A DNA stretch of 64,000 nucleotides, taken from assembly GCA_007694165.1 (NCBI GenBank), contig RECE01000241.1, positions 1 to 64,000 on the forward strand. The letters are read 5' to 3'. Shown in pieces: positions 25,800 through 34,513 of this stretch (positions are counted from its first letter, which is position 1; each line of letters begins with the position of its first letter). Position numbers and translations under genes: made by a program. This DNA comes from Bacteroidota bacterium. Its GTDB lineage: Bacteria > Bacteroidota > Bacteroidia > Bacteroidales > UBA7960. The notes beneath the pieces are model-generated. The model was not told the DNA's origin. It saw nothing but the letters and a program-made list of their open reading frames with translations, and made no database searches.

Positions 25800-26645
25800 A
25801 TGGAAAACTTCAGCAAAACCATCACTATTTCCGATGAAGCAATCAATGAGAAAATAAAAGAACTGATAAGCGCCCGGGAAGGGAACATTGACAGAAAAAA
25901 AACGCTTACCACAATAATGGGTTTAATAGACCTAACCACCCTTGAAGGAGCAGATACCGATGAAAAGGTTCGCGCCATGTGCAAAAAAGGGATGACCATT
26001 GACAAGCTGGGATTGGGACTGCCCAATGTGGCAGCAGTTTGTGTATATCCCACCCTGGTTGCCACCGCCCGTAAGGCTCTTGAAGGAAGCAATCTCAGGG
26101 TAGCAGCGGTAGCAGGAGCTTTTCCTGCCGGCCAATCCCCCATCCGCATCAAGGTAGAAGAAGTAAAATACACTGTGGATGAAGGTGCAGATGAAATTGA
26201 CATGGTAATTTCAAGGGGCAAGTTTCTCCAGGGAGAGTATAACCTTGTTTTTGATGAAATTGCAGCTATCAAGGAAGCCTGCGGCAATGCTCACCTTAAA
26301 GTTATCCTGGAAACAGGAGAGCTGCATTCGGCAACCCTTATCAGGCGTGCCAGTGAAATCGCCATCAAAGCGGGGGGCGATTTCATAAAAACCTCAACCG
26401 GCAAAATACAGCCCGCAGCTACAGAAATGGCCATGGTGGTAATGCTTGATGCCATAAAAGACCATTACACCAAAACCGGAAAGATGGTGGGAATAAAGCC
26501 TGCCGGAGGAATTGGTGATGCCGCAACAGCTCTCAGGTATTACATTCTTACCGAAGAAATACTGGGTAGTGAGTGGCTCAGCAAGGACTGGTTGAGGATT
26601 GGTGCCAGCCGGCTGGTTGACAACCTTATCGATGAGTTAAAATAA
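25800..26645 (+). CDS. deoC: Deoxyribose-phosphate aldolase
   Basis: Class I aldolase that splits 2-deoxyribose 5-phosphate into glyceraldehyde 3-phosphate and acetaldehyde in nucleoside salvage. 281 residues. The Schiff-base Lys is in DFIKTSTGK, the proton-relay Lys in GIKPAGGI, and DEIDMVISRG is the conserved barrel strand. It lies 95 bases after pheT with no promoter or terminator that I can see between them, so partial readthrough from pheT is possible. It converges with the next gene, whose stop lies 1 base away. Confidence 0.95.
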   Translation: MENFSKTITISDEAINEKIKELISAREGNIDRKKTLTTIMGLIDLTTLEGADTDEKVRAMCKKGMTIDKLGLGLPNVAAVCVYPTLVATARKALEGSNLRVAAVAGAFPAGQSPIRIKVEEVKYTVDEGADEIDMVISRGKFLQGEYNLVFDEIAAIKEACGNAHLKVILETGELHSATLIRRASEIAIKAGGDFIKTSTGKIQPAATEMAMVVMLDAIKDHYTKTGKMVGIKPAGGIGDAATALRYYILTEEILGSEWLSKDWLRIGASRLVDNLIDELK

Positions 26646-26646
26646 T

Positions 26647-27759
26647 TTACCCCTTGCTTAACAAGCGTTTGATGGCCTCAAAATGCTGTTTGTACCAGGA
26701 GCGATCAGTAAGTCGTGAAAAAACATAATTACGGGCTTTCTGATTCCAAAGCACCCGCATGGGCAACACAATGTATTTCTGGAAAAACATGATCACCAGA
26801 TGATAGCGGCGCAGCTTTGTGCTGCTCATCTTTAATGTATATTGCTGCCTTTTGAGAAAAAACCAGCCATAGTTGTTTTTGGCGAGTCCGGAAGGCATTT
26901 CCAGATCAAACACCTTATGCATCAGTTTCAGGTAGGGATAGGATTTTCTTTGGTAATGCCCATAGTCTCTGAAGATTTCAAAAGCATCCTCTTTGCGGCT
27001 CAGCAGAAGCAAATCATAGAGATCACGAAGAGAAACATCTGCATGATAATGTCCGCTGTGCATCAGCTGTGCGTGCAGAAAGTTATGGATAATCCTGTCG
27101 CGGAGGTTCATTACCCAGAATCCATCCTCAGATGAAGCTTCAACTTTATGTTTGTGTATCTGCGAGGTGGTGAAGTTTTTCTGATAAAGGTACTGCACGG
27201 CCATTCGATGCACTTCTATACCTGCCACCATATCGCTGCGCAACAGAATAGGATAGTGCATGGTAGATTCCATGGCCCGTGGGTTAAAACCTTTCTGCGT
27301 TACAAATCCATGCTTGTGAAGGATTTCAGCTGCCTGCAGCATTTTGCCCTCCTCTGCCAGTATATCCAGATCATATACCATTCGTTCCCCAATATCACCA
27401 TACAACCCATCCAGCATATTGGCGGTACCTTTCATAAAAACACATTCGATGTCAGCAGCGCGGAAAGTATCTCTTGCAAAAAGGGCCTGCTTCAATACCT
27501 TCTGGTTTCTCTCCCTGTTGAGATCAAGCACGCCCAGCAAATACTCATTGAGGTCATCGGGCAGATAAGCAGTGAGGTTGTGTTTATGGAGATTGAGGTA
27601 TAATGCCGGCAACACCAGGTTATCGCTGCCCAGTTTCACAAACCCATTCCAGTTAATCTTCCCGGAAAGAAAACCTTCCATTAGCTTTCCCCTGTTCTCC
27701 GGCTTGAAGTCGAGGGACAGAATCGATGCAAGAAAATAATACATGCCTGTTTTATCCAT
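26647..27759 (-). CDS. Nucleotidyltransferase-fold protein (NTP_transf_5-like)
   Basis: Member of the uncharacterised nucleotidyltransferase family common in polysaccharide loci. About 370 residues. The likely active-site region is VFMKGTANMLDGLYGD followed by MVYDLDIL, giving the Asp-x-Asp pattern; a conserved His region (GIEVHRM) follows. Substrate unknown. The track ORF opens at a GTG 16 codons upstream; the ATG at 27759 is preferred because AAGAGAG lies just ahead. A consensus promoter is upstream, back to back with the gldE promoter. Confidence 0.75.
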   Translation of the reverse strand: MDKTGMYYFLASILSLDFKPENRGKLMEGFLSGKINWNGFVKLGSDNLVLPALYLNLHKHNLTAYLPDDLNEYLLGVLDLNRERNQKVLKQALFARDTFRAADIECVFMKGTANMLDGLYGDIGERMVYDLDILAEEGKMLQAAEILHKHGFVTQKGFNPRAMESTMHYPILLRSDMVAGIEVHRMAVQYLYQKNFTTSQIHKHKVEASSEDGFWVMNLRDRIIHNFLHAQLMHSGHYHADVSLRDLYDLLLLSRKEDAFEIFRDYGHYQRKSYPYLKLMHKVFDLEMPSGLAKNNYGWFFLKRQQYTLKMSSTKLRRYHLVIMFFQKYIVLPMRVLWNQKARNYVFSRLTDRSWYKQHFEAIKRLLSKG

Positions 27760-27833
27760 CAAGACTCTCTTCTTGTCAATGTTTGCGCAGGAATTTTGTT
27801 TTTGCACCTGAGCAATACTATTACGGTTGGCTG

Positions 27834-27865
27834 CAAAATTAAGGTAAAAAGTGTATTGTCAACAA
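27834..27865 (-). promoter_or_regulatory. Promoter of the nucleotidyltransferase-fold gene
   Basis: Minus strand TTG (27863-27865), 21-base spacer, TAATTTTG (27834-27841): full consensus. Confidence 0.6.
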
Positions 27866-27869
27866 AATG

Positions 27870-27901
27870 TTGACTTTATGAGCAAATTTGTATTACTTTT
27901 G
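27870..27901 (+). promoter_or_regulatory. Promoter of gldE, decides the gldE start
   Basis: TTG (27870-27872), 21-base spacer, TACTTTTG (27894-27901): full consensus. It overlaps the first codons of the track ORF, so translation must start further down, at the TTG at 27927. Confidence 0.6.
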
Positions 27902-27926
27902 CAATGAAATCAAAGCTATTATTACC

Positions 27927-29252
27927 TTGGAAGATTCGCCTGAACCTTATTCTTGTTTTGTTTCAATTATACTGTCGTTTTTTAACACCTTTAATACCGA
28001 AGCAGCCATCGCATTGTTTGTCATGGCTATATTGCTGATCCTGTCTGCATTGGTATCGGGTTCGGAAATTGCATTCTTTTCCCTGAAACATTCCCAGTTA
28101 GAAGATTTACATGACGATGGCAGCACACGGGCTCTCAGGGTCATAAGCCTGATGGAAAAACCCAAACGGTTGCTTGCCACCATTCTCATAACCAACAATG
28201 TTGTAAACATTGCCGTAATTATTATCTCCACATTTGTCACCTCCATTGTTTTCAATTTTGAGGACTATTTTATTGTTGGTTTTATTGTGCAGGTAATTGT
28301 GGTAACTTTTCTGCTGCTCCTTTTTGCCGAGGTAATGCCCAAGGTGTATGCCACGCAGAATGCCCTTAGTTTTGCCCTGTTCATGTCGGGTATGATGATT
28401 ACTCTTCGCCGCGTTTTTTACCCTTTAAGCACGCTACTGGTAAAAACCACCAACTTAATTGACAAAAAACTGGATGTCAGAAAATCAGGTTTTAGTGCAG
28501 ATGAGTTGTCGCATGCCATTGACCTTGCACACGATGAAAAAAGTACTGAAGAAGACAAACAAATTCTTTACGGCATTGTGCAATTCAGCAATATCAATGC
28601 ACGGGAGATTATGAAAAGCAGGATGGATGTGGTGGCCGTGGATGAAAACACACCTTTTAATGAGCTGATACAAACCATTGTTGAAGCCGGTTACAGTCGT
28701 ATACCTGTATTCAAAGAAAACTTTGACAATGTTACCGGCATTCTTTACATAAAAGATTTGCTGCCCCATCTTGATTCAACCCCGGATTTCCGTTGGGTGA
28801 ATCTTATACGAAGCTGCTTTTTTGTTCCTGAAAGCAAAAAAATCAATGACCTTTTGAAAGAGTTTCAGGAAAAGAAAATACACATGGCCATAGTAGTCGA
28901 TGAGTATGGCGGCACCGCTGGTATCATTACCCTGGAAGATATCCTGGAGGAAATTGTAGGGGAAATCAATGACGAATTCGACATCGTAGAAACCATTTAC
29001 TCCAAGGTAGACAATAAGAATTATGTATTTGAAGGACGCACCCTGCTGAAAGACTTTTGCAAAATTACCGGCATTGACTATGCTGGTTTCAATGAGATAA
29101 AAGGAGAAGCAGACACCCTTGCCGGCCTTATTCTTGAAGTGAGGCAGGAAATACCCTACAAGGGAGAAAAAATCAGCTTCAATGGTTTTGATTTAATTAT
29201 TGATGCCGTGGACAATCGCAGGATAAAGCGTATTCGTGTTGCAATAAAATAG
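27927..29252 (+). CDS. gldE: Gliding motility-associated protein GldE (CNNM/CBS/CorC)
   Basis: Inner-membrane protein of the CorC/HlyC type, about 441 residues. An N-terminal DUF21/CNNM membrane domain with three to four helices (about 15-180) carries SGSEIAFFSL; two CBS domains follow (about 205-330, with MKSRMDVVAVDE and MAIVVDEYGGTAGIITLEDILEE), then a CorC_HlyC C-terminal domain. Paired with gldD it matches the gld loci of gliding Bacteroidota, where both serve T9SS function; homologues also occur in non-gliding members. Start chosen at TTG (MEDSPEPYS), because the longer ORF begins inside the promoter. Confidence 0.9.
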   Translation: MEDSPEPYSCFVSIILSFFNTFNTEAAIALFVMAILLILSALVSGSEIAFFSLKHSQLEDLHDDGSTRALRVISLMEKPKRLLATILITNNVVNIAVIIISTFVTSIVFNFEDYFIVGFIVQVIVVTFLLLLFAEVMPKVYATQNALSFALFMSGMMITLRRVFYPLSTLLVKTTNLIDKKLDVRKSGFSADELSHAIDLAHDEKSTEEDKQILYGIVQFSNINAREIMKSRMDVVAVDENTPFNELIQTIVEAGYSRIPVFKENFDNVTGILYIKDLLPHLDSTPDFRWVNLIRSCFFVPESKKINDLLKEFQEKKIHMAIVVDEYGGTAGIITLEDILEEIVGEINDEFDIVETIYSKVDNKNYVFEGRTLLKDFCKITGIDYAGFNEIKGEADTLAGLILEVRQEIPYKGEKISFNGFDLIIDAVDNRRIKRIRVAIK

Positions 29253-29311
29253 CATCGACAATAATTCGCCGGATTTTGCGTCTTTTTTGTACTACAAAAC
29301 AGATTTATTTA

Positions 29312-29902
29312 ATGAAGACCAACCTAACTATTTTCTTTGCTGTAATCCTGTCACTCTTGCTCAATGTCTCATGCGAGAGCAGTCATACTCCCCTTCCCCG
29401 GGCCTATTTCCGCATTGATCTGCCCGAAAAAGACTATCGAGACTTCGATACCATCTTTCCCTATCGATTCAGCTACCCTGTTTATGCAAAAGTAATACCC
29501 GATGGAAGACCCAATGCCGAACCCTGGTGGGCAGACATCTACTTCCCTGATTTCCAGGCTGTGGTTCATTTGAGCTACAAACCTGTTCATAATGAAGAGG
29601 CCCTTAACGATTATATCGAAGATGGCCGCAATTTTATCAACAGACATATTCCCAAGGCTACCGGTTTCAACGAAAGGATATACACCAACGAGGAGCAGCA
29701 GGTCTTTGGCATCCTATATGAGATCAGGGGAAAGGAAGCGGCCTCTCCCATTCAGTTTCATCTCACCGATAGTGTGAGCCACTTTTTGAGAGGTTCGCTG
29801 TATTTTGGTGTTTCTCCCAACAATGACTCTTTGGCTCCTGTTATTGATTTCATTCGTGAAGATATAATGCACCTGGTTGAAACCCTTGAGTGGACCCGAT
29901 AA
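29312..29902 (+). CDS. gldD: Gliding motility lipoprotein GldD
   Basis: Periplasm-facing lipoprotein of 196 residues needed for gliding and T9SS in Flavobacterium. Signal peptide with lipobox NVSC, then the family block LPRAYFRIDLPEKDY and FPYRFSYPVYAKV, with PWWADIYFPDF. It follows gldE by 59 bases. The track start at 29276 lies in the spacer; ATG at 29312 (MKTNLTIFF) begins a normal signal peptide. Confidence 0.93.
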   Translation: MKTNLTIFFAVILSLLLNVSCESSHTPLPRAYFRIDLPEKDYRDFDTIFPYRFSYPVYAKVIPDGRPNAEPWWADIYFPDFQAVVHLSYKPVHNEEALNDYIEDGRNFINRHIPKATGFNERIYTNEEQQVFGILYEIRGKEAASPIQFHLTDSVSHFLRGSLYFGVSPNNDSLAPVIDFIREDIMHLVETLEWTR

Positions 29903-30032
29903 ACGACAAACTGTTTACACCCATTATTCCCGATTTCATTATCTTTAAAAAAATTTATTCCTCCCCCTGTAACATTCCGGCAGCTCATTACGTCACATTC
30001 ATAAACAGCAACAAAACAACAGCTTAAATTAG

Positions 30033-30518
30033 ATGACGGCACAGGAATACAATCATTGTGTGGATGAACATGCCGACGGCGTTTACCGCTTTATTCTGAA
30101 AAACATCAAAGATGAGGATAAGGCAAAAGACATCGTACAGGATAGTTTTGAGAAAATGTGGACAAAAGCAGGTGACATTGAATTTGCCAAGGCTAAATCC
30201 TACTTGTTTACTACGGCCTATCACACCATGATTGATGCCATCAGAAAAGATAAAAAGCAAACAGAACTGAATGAGGAAGCCTTTAACAAACACCAGGTAA
30301 ACAACAGCTACAGCGACCTGAAAGAAGTGCTTAACGAAGCTGTTTCAAAACTTCCGGAGATACAACGACACGTAATCATGCTCCGCGACTATGAAGGATA
30401 CTCATACCAGGAAATAGGAGAAATAACAAAACTCAATGAATCGCAGGTAAAAGTATACATTTACAGGGCCCGCACTTATCTGAAAAATTATATTGGCAAA
30501 CTGGATATGGTGGTATAA
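30033..30518 (+). CDS. ECF-type RNA polymerase sigma factor
   Basis: Sigma70 family, ECF class, 161 residues. Region 2 at about 12-75 (KDIVQDSFEKMWTKA, then SYLFTTAYHTMID) and region 4 at about 100-155 with the helix-turn-helix LPEIQRHVIMLRDYEGYSYQEIG. A probable anti-sigma gene follows 127 bases downstream. Target genes are not evident; the secreted lamin-tail and CotH genes nearby are candidates only by position. Confidence 0.93.
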   Translation: MTAQEYNHCVDEHADGVYRFILKNIKDEDKAKDIVQDSFEKMWTKAGDIEFAKAKSYLFTTAYHTMIDAIRKDKKQTELNEEAFNKHQVNNSYSDLKEVLNEAVSKLPEIQRHVIMLRDYEGYSYQEIGEITKLNESQVKVYIYRARTYLKNYIGKLDMVV

Positions 30519-30645
30519 AACTGCACAATCAACCATATCACACTCTAAATAAAGCAAATCACAAAATTACAAACCCACGTAAAAACAACAACCCTTACAA
30601 AAGACCATTACAGCACTTAATCAACAGACCTGAAACCTTACAGCA

Positions 30646-31764
30646 ATGAAAATCACAAGAGAAAATTATGAAGCTTACTTCCTCGATTACCATGAGGGAA
30701 ATCTGACCAAAGGTCAGAAAGCTCAACTCATGGAGTTTCTTGCGCAAAACCCCTCATTGAAAGAGGAATTTGAAGCTTTTGAGATGGTCGTGCTTGAGGA
30801 AGAAACAACTCCCCTGCCCTTTGACAGGGATTTGCTCAAAATACCTGTCAGCGATTCTGACCCTGCCACCATCAGCGAAAAAAAAATCATAGCTTACCAT
30901 GAAGGAGACCTTGGAACGGAAGAAAAAAAACAAGTACTGAAAGCTGTCGCAGAGAGTCCTGAAGCCCGAAAGGCATTTACCCTTTACAGCCTGAGCAAAC
31001 TGGAAGCAGACACTTCCATCGTGTTCCCTGCCAAAGCATCTCTTAAAAAGCATGTGATCGGTGCCCGTGCTTTGATGATCCGCAGGCTTGCCGTTGCAGC
31101 AGCATTGTTAACATTTATGGTGTCTCTTTACTTCCTCCTGCCTGGTTCTTTGCATCTGCAGCAGGTTGCAGAAGAACAGATCCCAGCTGCCACCCCCGAA
31201 CAAAAAGAAGAAACCGCCCATAGAGCACCTGTGGAAGAAATGCCCGTATTGGCGGAAACGCTGCCTGAAATTCAGCCCCTAAAAACCATATTGTCTGCTA
31301 TTGAGGCTTCACCACAGGAAACAACCCTGCAACCTGCCCGTATGGATGTATCGCAGCTTGCATTTATGAACCCTAAAGAGACGATAAATCTGAATATTCG
31401 GGATCAGCAACCACAAACCATCGAAATCCGGGAAGATTTTTACTGGTTTACTTACGCAGGTAATATTGACATGGCGAACGAAGAAGAGGACGAGCTACCG
31501 CTACCACAAGGCATGGAAGAACAGCGCTATACATCACTTGCAAGCCTTGCCTATAGCGGGATTGAAAGAAGGACCGGGGTTGATTTCAAGAATATGGAAA
31601 ACCCTTTTACCGATCGCAATTTCGGGCTTTGGGATATTGCCGGAATGGGGCTTGCCGGTATCAGCCATATTACAGGAACATCACTCACGGTTGATAAAGA
31701 AACAGACGAAACAGGCCGTATCACCTCCTTAGGTATCGGTGAGCGTTTCAAAATCAGTCGTTAA
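30646..31764 (+). CDS. Probable anti-sigma membrane protein with duplicated N-terminal motif
   Basis: 372 residues. The N-terminal cytoplasmic part contains two copies of an anti-sigma-like helical module, marked by YHEGNL (15-20) and YHEGDL (84-89), each followed by a helix and a second one ending in a short hydrophobic block. A single transmembrane helix (about 147-165) leads to a Pro/Glu-rich linker and a periplasmic tail with no known domain. Position after an ECF sigma gene supports the anti-sigma reading (inference). The last 11 bases overlap the convergent acyltransferase gene. Confidence 0.75.
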   Translation: MKITRENYEAYFLDYHEGNLTKGQKAQLMEFLAQNPSLKEEFEAFEMVVLEEETTPLPFDRDLLKIPVSDSDPATISEKKIIAYHEGDLGTEEKKQVLKAVAESPEARKAFTLYSLSKLEADTSIVFPAKASLKKHVIGARALMIRRLAVAAALLTFMVSLYFLLPGSLHLQQVAEEQIPAATPEQKEETAHRAPVEEMPVLAETLPEIQPLKTILSAIEASPQETTLQPARMDVSQLAFMNPKETINLNIRDQQPQTIEIREDFYWFTYAGNIDMANEEEDELPLPQGMEEQRYTSLASLAYSGIERRTGVDFKNMENPFTDRNFGLWDIAGMGLAGISHITGTSLTVDKETDETGRITSLGIGERFKISR

Positions 31765-32698
31765 TATCCGTAAGTTTTTGTGTGACACAGCCCAGTTGGG
31801 CCTTCTCTGGACGCTGGTGCTTCCATCGGCGGTGCGACCACAGCCAGCTCTCCGGCTGTGCACTGATGTCCCTTTCGAGGTAGGAGGCAAATAAACAGGT
31901 AAGGCTTCCGGGCTTTTCAAAAGCAGAGGGGTTCTCTGTTATAAGCTCAAGCTCAATTTGATAATACCCTCTTTTGATCCTTCTGACCGAACCCCAGAAC
32001 ACAGGAGTAGAGAATTTTTGAGACAACAATTCTGTGCCCCTGAAAAAGGGAGTCTCCTGGTGTAGAAATTTTATCCAGAATGCATTGTCAGGAGAAGGTG
32101 TTTGATCGGCAATAAGGGCAGTTGCAGTAACCTGGTTTCTTTGCTTTATCATTTCCCGTGGCAGGTTTTTCATGCTTGCAAGCAAGTTCCCTGTTCGCTG
32201 ACGCATCTTCAGGGTATCTTTGTCAAAGATCTTGTTTCGCAAAGGACGATAGGCGGTAAGGACCTTGTGCTTGTTATAAAGAGGATAGGAGGCTCCTGCC
32301 CATTCCCAGTTGCCCATATGCCCCATCACAATCATTACACTGCGGCCTTGATCATAATAGTTGTTAAGCAATTCTATTGATCTTTCCGGGTAATGGCATC
32401 GCTGCTTCAGGCTGGAAATGGGTATCGTTTTAAATTTAACAACCTCCACCATAATATCAGAAAAATTGCGGTAAAACATTTTTTCAATGGCTCTCAATTC
32501 TTTTTCCGTTTTTCCGGGAAAAGAGTTTCGGAGGTTTTGTCGCACGATGTTTAACCTGTAACGAAACACCCGATGCAGCAAAAAGCTTAGAAATGCCGAA
32601 AACCCATAAAGAATCCAAAAGGGCAAAAAGGATAGCAGGTAGAGGAACCCCATAAGCGGATAGGATAAGTAATCCCGAATACTATTTTTGTTCATCAT
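31754..32698 (-). CDS. LpxL/HtrB-type lipid A acyltransferase
   Basis: Inner-membrane acyltransferase of the lysophospholipid acyltransferase superfamily, 314 residues, adding secondary acyl chains to lipid A. One N-terminal hydrophobic anchor (about 12-42). Catalytic HX4E is GHMGNWE (His127, Glu132); ADQTPSPDNAFW and FFRGTE match the family. It follows the lamin-tail T9SS gene by only 12 bases, so it may share its transcript with genes for exported proteins. The C-terminus reads into the convergent anti-sigma gene. Confidence 0.92.
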   Translation of the reverse strand: MMNKNSIRDYLSYPLMGFLYLLSFLPFWILYGFSAFLSFLLHRVFRYRLNIVRQNLRNSFPGKTEKELRAIEKMFYRNFSDIMVEVVKFKTIPISSLKQRCHYPERSIELLNNYYDQGRSVMIVMGHMGNWEWAGASYPLYNKHKVLTAYRPLRNKIFDKDTLKMRQRTGNLLASMKNLPREMIKQRNQVTATALIADQTPSPDNAFWIKFLHQETPFFRGTELLSQKFSTPVFWGSVRRIKRGYYQIELELITENPSAFEKPGSLTCLFASYLERDISAQPESWLWSHRRWKHQRPEKAQLGCVTQKLTDIND

Positions 32699-32710
32699 TC
32701 CAAAGTGGCT

Positions 32711-34378
32711 TCAATTCAATACCTGAACTTTTTTAAAAACAACTCCTTCGCTGGTTCGAATCCGAAAAAGGTACATTCCTCGCCGAACATCCAGCCTTAG
32801 CGTATAGTGATGATTTTCTATGGGCTGCCTCATCACAAGGGCTCCGGTGCTATCAAAAACCTTCAATTCGTGAATCCAGTCTGTGGACTTCAGGTGAATG
32901 TCGCCCAAAAAAGATGGATTGGGATACACCAGCACACGGCCGGGTTGACTTTCAATATACATTTCATCGAGGGCAAAATTAGCATGTACGCTTGTATTTT
33001 CAGTTATTTTCTCCAGAAAAAGAACACTTACATTGAATGGATCGGTGCTGATTTGATCGGTAAAATCCTTTCCGTTCACCCAAAGCGTATCCACAACATA
33101 ATTTTGGGTGGGGTAAAAGGTGATGGCAATGTCCTCTCGGTCAAATATGGGTGTAAACCCAAAGGGAGCTACCATTCCGTTTCGACCCGCTGTAATGTTT
33201 ACGTAGTGAATGGGTAATGGAGTTCCTGATAAACTGATGTTGTTAAAAGTCACCCGGTTTCCCTCATCGGCCTCCATATCATATCCTTCGAACCGGATTC
33301 TGATTTTAAAATCTGCATTGTTGGATACCCCGTGAATATCACTGAAGTCGGCCTGAAATAACAAATATTGATCTCCCAGGATGAAGGGAGACATGAATTC
33401 AGGTAAGGGGATCCAGTTAGTTCCTGATGGGTCAATGTTGTATGCAATCTGCAATTTATCTGCTGCTCCTTCGTCAATAGCCGCAAACCGGAAAATGATG
33501 TTTGAAAACCCTGTTGCCGGGGCATGGAAAATCATGGTGTTTTGTTGTCCCTGGTGGTAAAAAGGTTGCTTGATCTGCAATCCCCTTACTCCTGCTTCAC
33601 CAAATGGAAGATGATTATTGATTTCAGGCAGGTAGTTCAATGAAATTGGCTTATTTCTTCGCTCCATGGAGGCTTTTCTCCAGAAGGGGTGTTCCTGGTG
33701 AAAGGGATACCCCTCAAGACAGGATACATACCGGATATACCCACCGGGCACCAGTGAATAAGCAGGATCCAGGGCTTCCAGAGGTGTATTGTTGGGGATA
33801 TTGGAGTCGAACAGCCAGAAATGAACCGGCATGTCACCTGAAGGGTGTGGCTCATTGGGAGCGCCGGGAGTAGGGTTCAGAGAGAATAACCATGACCCCG
33901 TACCGTCAGGATACCGGGCAAAGGAACTGTTGCGATTCAGATACACAGGTTTTAACTCATCTATCCGCGTCCCGTCAGGAGAGGTTAAAATCAGCTCTTC
34001 TCCGTTCCTGACGATGCTAAAGTTGGTATGTAGGGGCAGGGAAGCATTCCTGCGGTTTTTGCCCGAAGCCCACACCAGCAGATAATCTCCGGGATGGACA
34101 ACCACACCGGGAAACTTCCATTTGTAGGGATCGCCGTAATCATCTGAAAGGAAAAATCCGTTGAGATTAACGGGTTCTGAACCGTAATTAAAAAGCTCTA
34201 TCCAGTCTTCATAGTCTCCATCCTCATCGGCTATAACAGAACCATTGGAAGACATGAACTCATTGATGGAAATCTGTTGAGCAATCGCTCCTTCGGAGAA
34301 AGCCCAAAAAGAAAGGCAAAAACTGAACAGCAATAACCTTTTGGCCTGAAGTATTGTTGATGTATTTCTGTATTTCAA
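32711..34378 (-). CDS. Secreted lamin-tail protein with T9SS sorting domain
   Basis: 555 residues. Signal peptide ending near AIAQ, then a lamin-tail domain (about 36-175; INEFMSSNGSVIADEDG, DWIELFNYG), a linker and a sandwich region (about 270-390), an Ig/InlB-repeat-like segment (about 395-465), and a type A T9SS C-terminal domain (about 480-555, VYPNPSFLGD ... KVQVLN). It opens with a TTG. In other bacteria lamin-tail plus CotH occur in one polypeptide; here CotH is the next gene upstream, 135 bases away. Confidence 0.85.
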   Translation of the reverse strand: MKYRNTSTILQAKRLLLFSFCLSFWAFSEGAIAQQISINEFMSSNGSVIADEDGDYEDWIELFNYGSEPVNLNGFFLSDDYGDPYKWKFPGVVVHPGDYLLVWASGKNRRNASLPLHTNFSIVRNGEELILTSPDGTRIDELKPVYLNRNSSFARYPDGTGSWLFSLNPTPGAPNEPHPSGDMPVHFWLFDSNIPNNTPLEALDPAYSLVPGGYIRYVSCLEGYPFHQEHPFWRKASMERRNKPISLNYLPEINNHLPFGEAGVRGLQIKQPFYHQGQQNTMIFHAPATGFSNIIFRFAAIDEGAADKLQIAYNIDPSGTNWIPLPEFMSPFILGDQYLLFQADFSDIHGVSNNADFKIRIRFEGYDMEADEGNRVTFNNISLSGTPLPIHYVNITAGRNGMVAPFGFTPIFDREDIAITFYPTQNYVVDTLWVNGKDFTDQISTDPFNVSVLFLEKITENTSVHANFALDEMYIESQPGRVLVYPNPSFLGDIHLKSTDWIHELKVFDSTGALVMRQPIENHHYTLRLDVRRGMYLFRIRTSEGVVFKKVQVLN

Positions 34379-34513
34379 CGGAATGTTTTTTTAGCACCTG
34401 CCTGTGCATTGTAATTTTTTTCAGCAAATGGTTAATTTTGGGGTGAAGCATTCATGATTAACCAATTCTCTGGAGCCAGGTGTGGGAATTAACCGGATAA
34501 CTCTTGCTACTGG

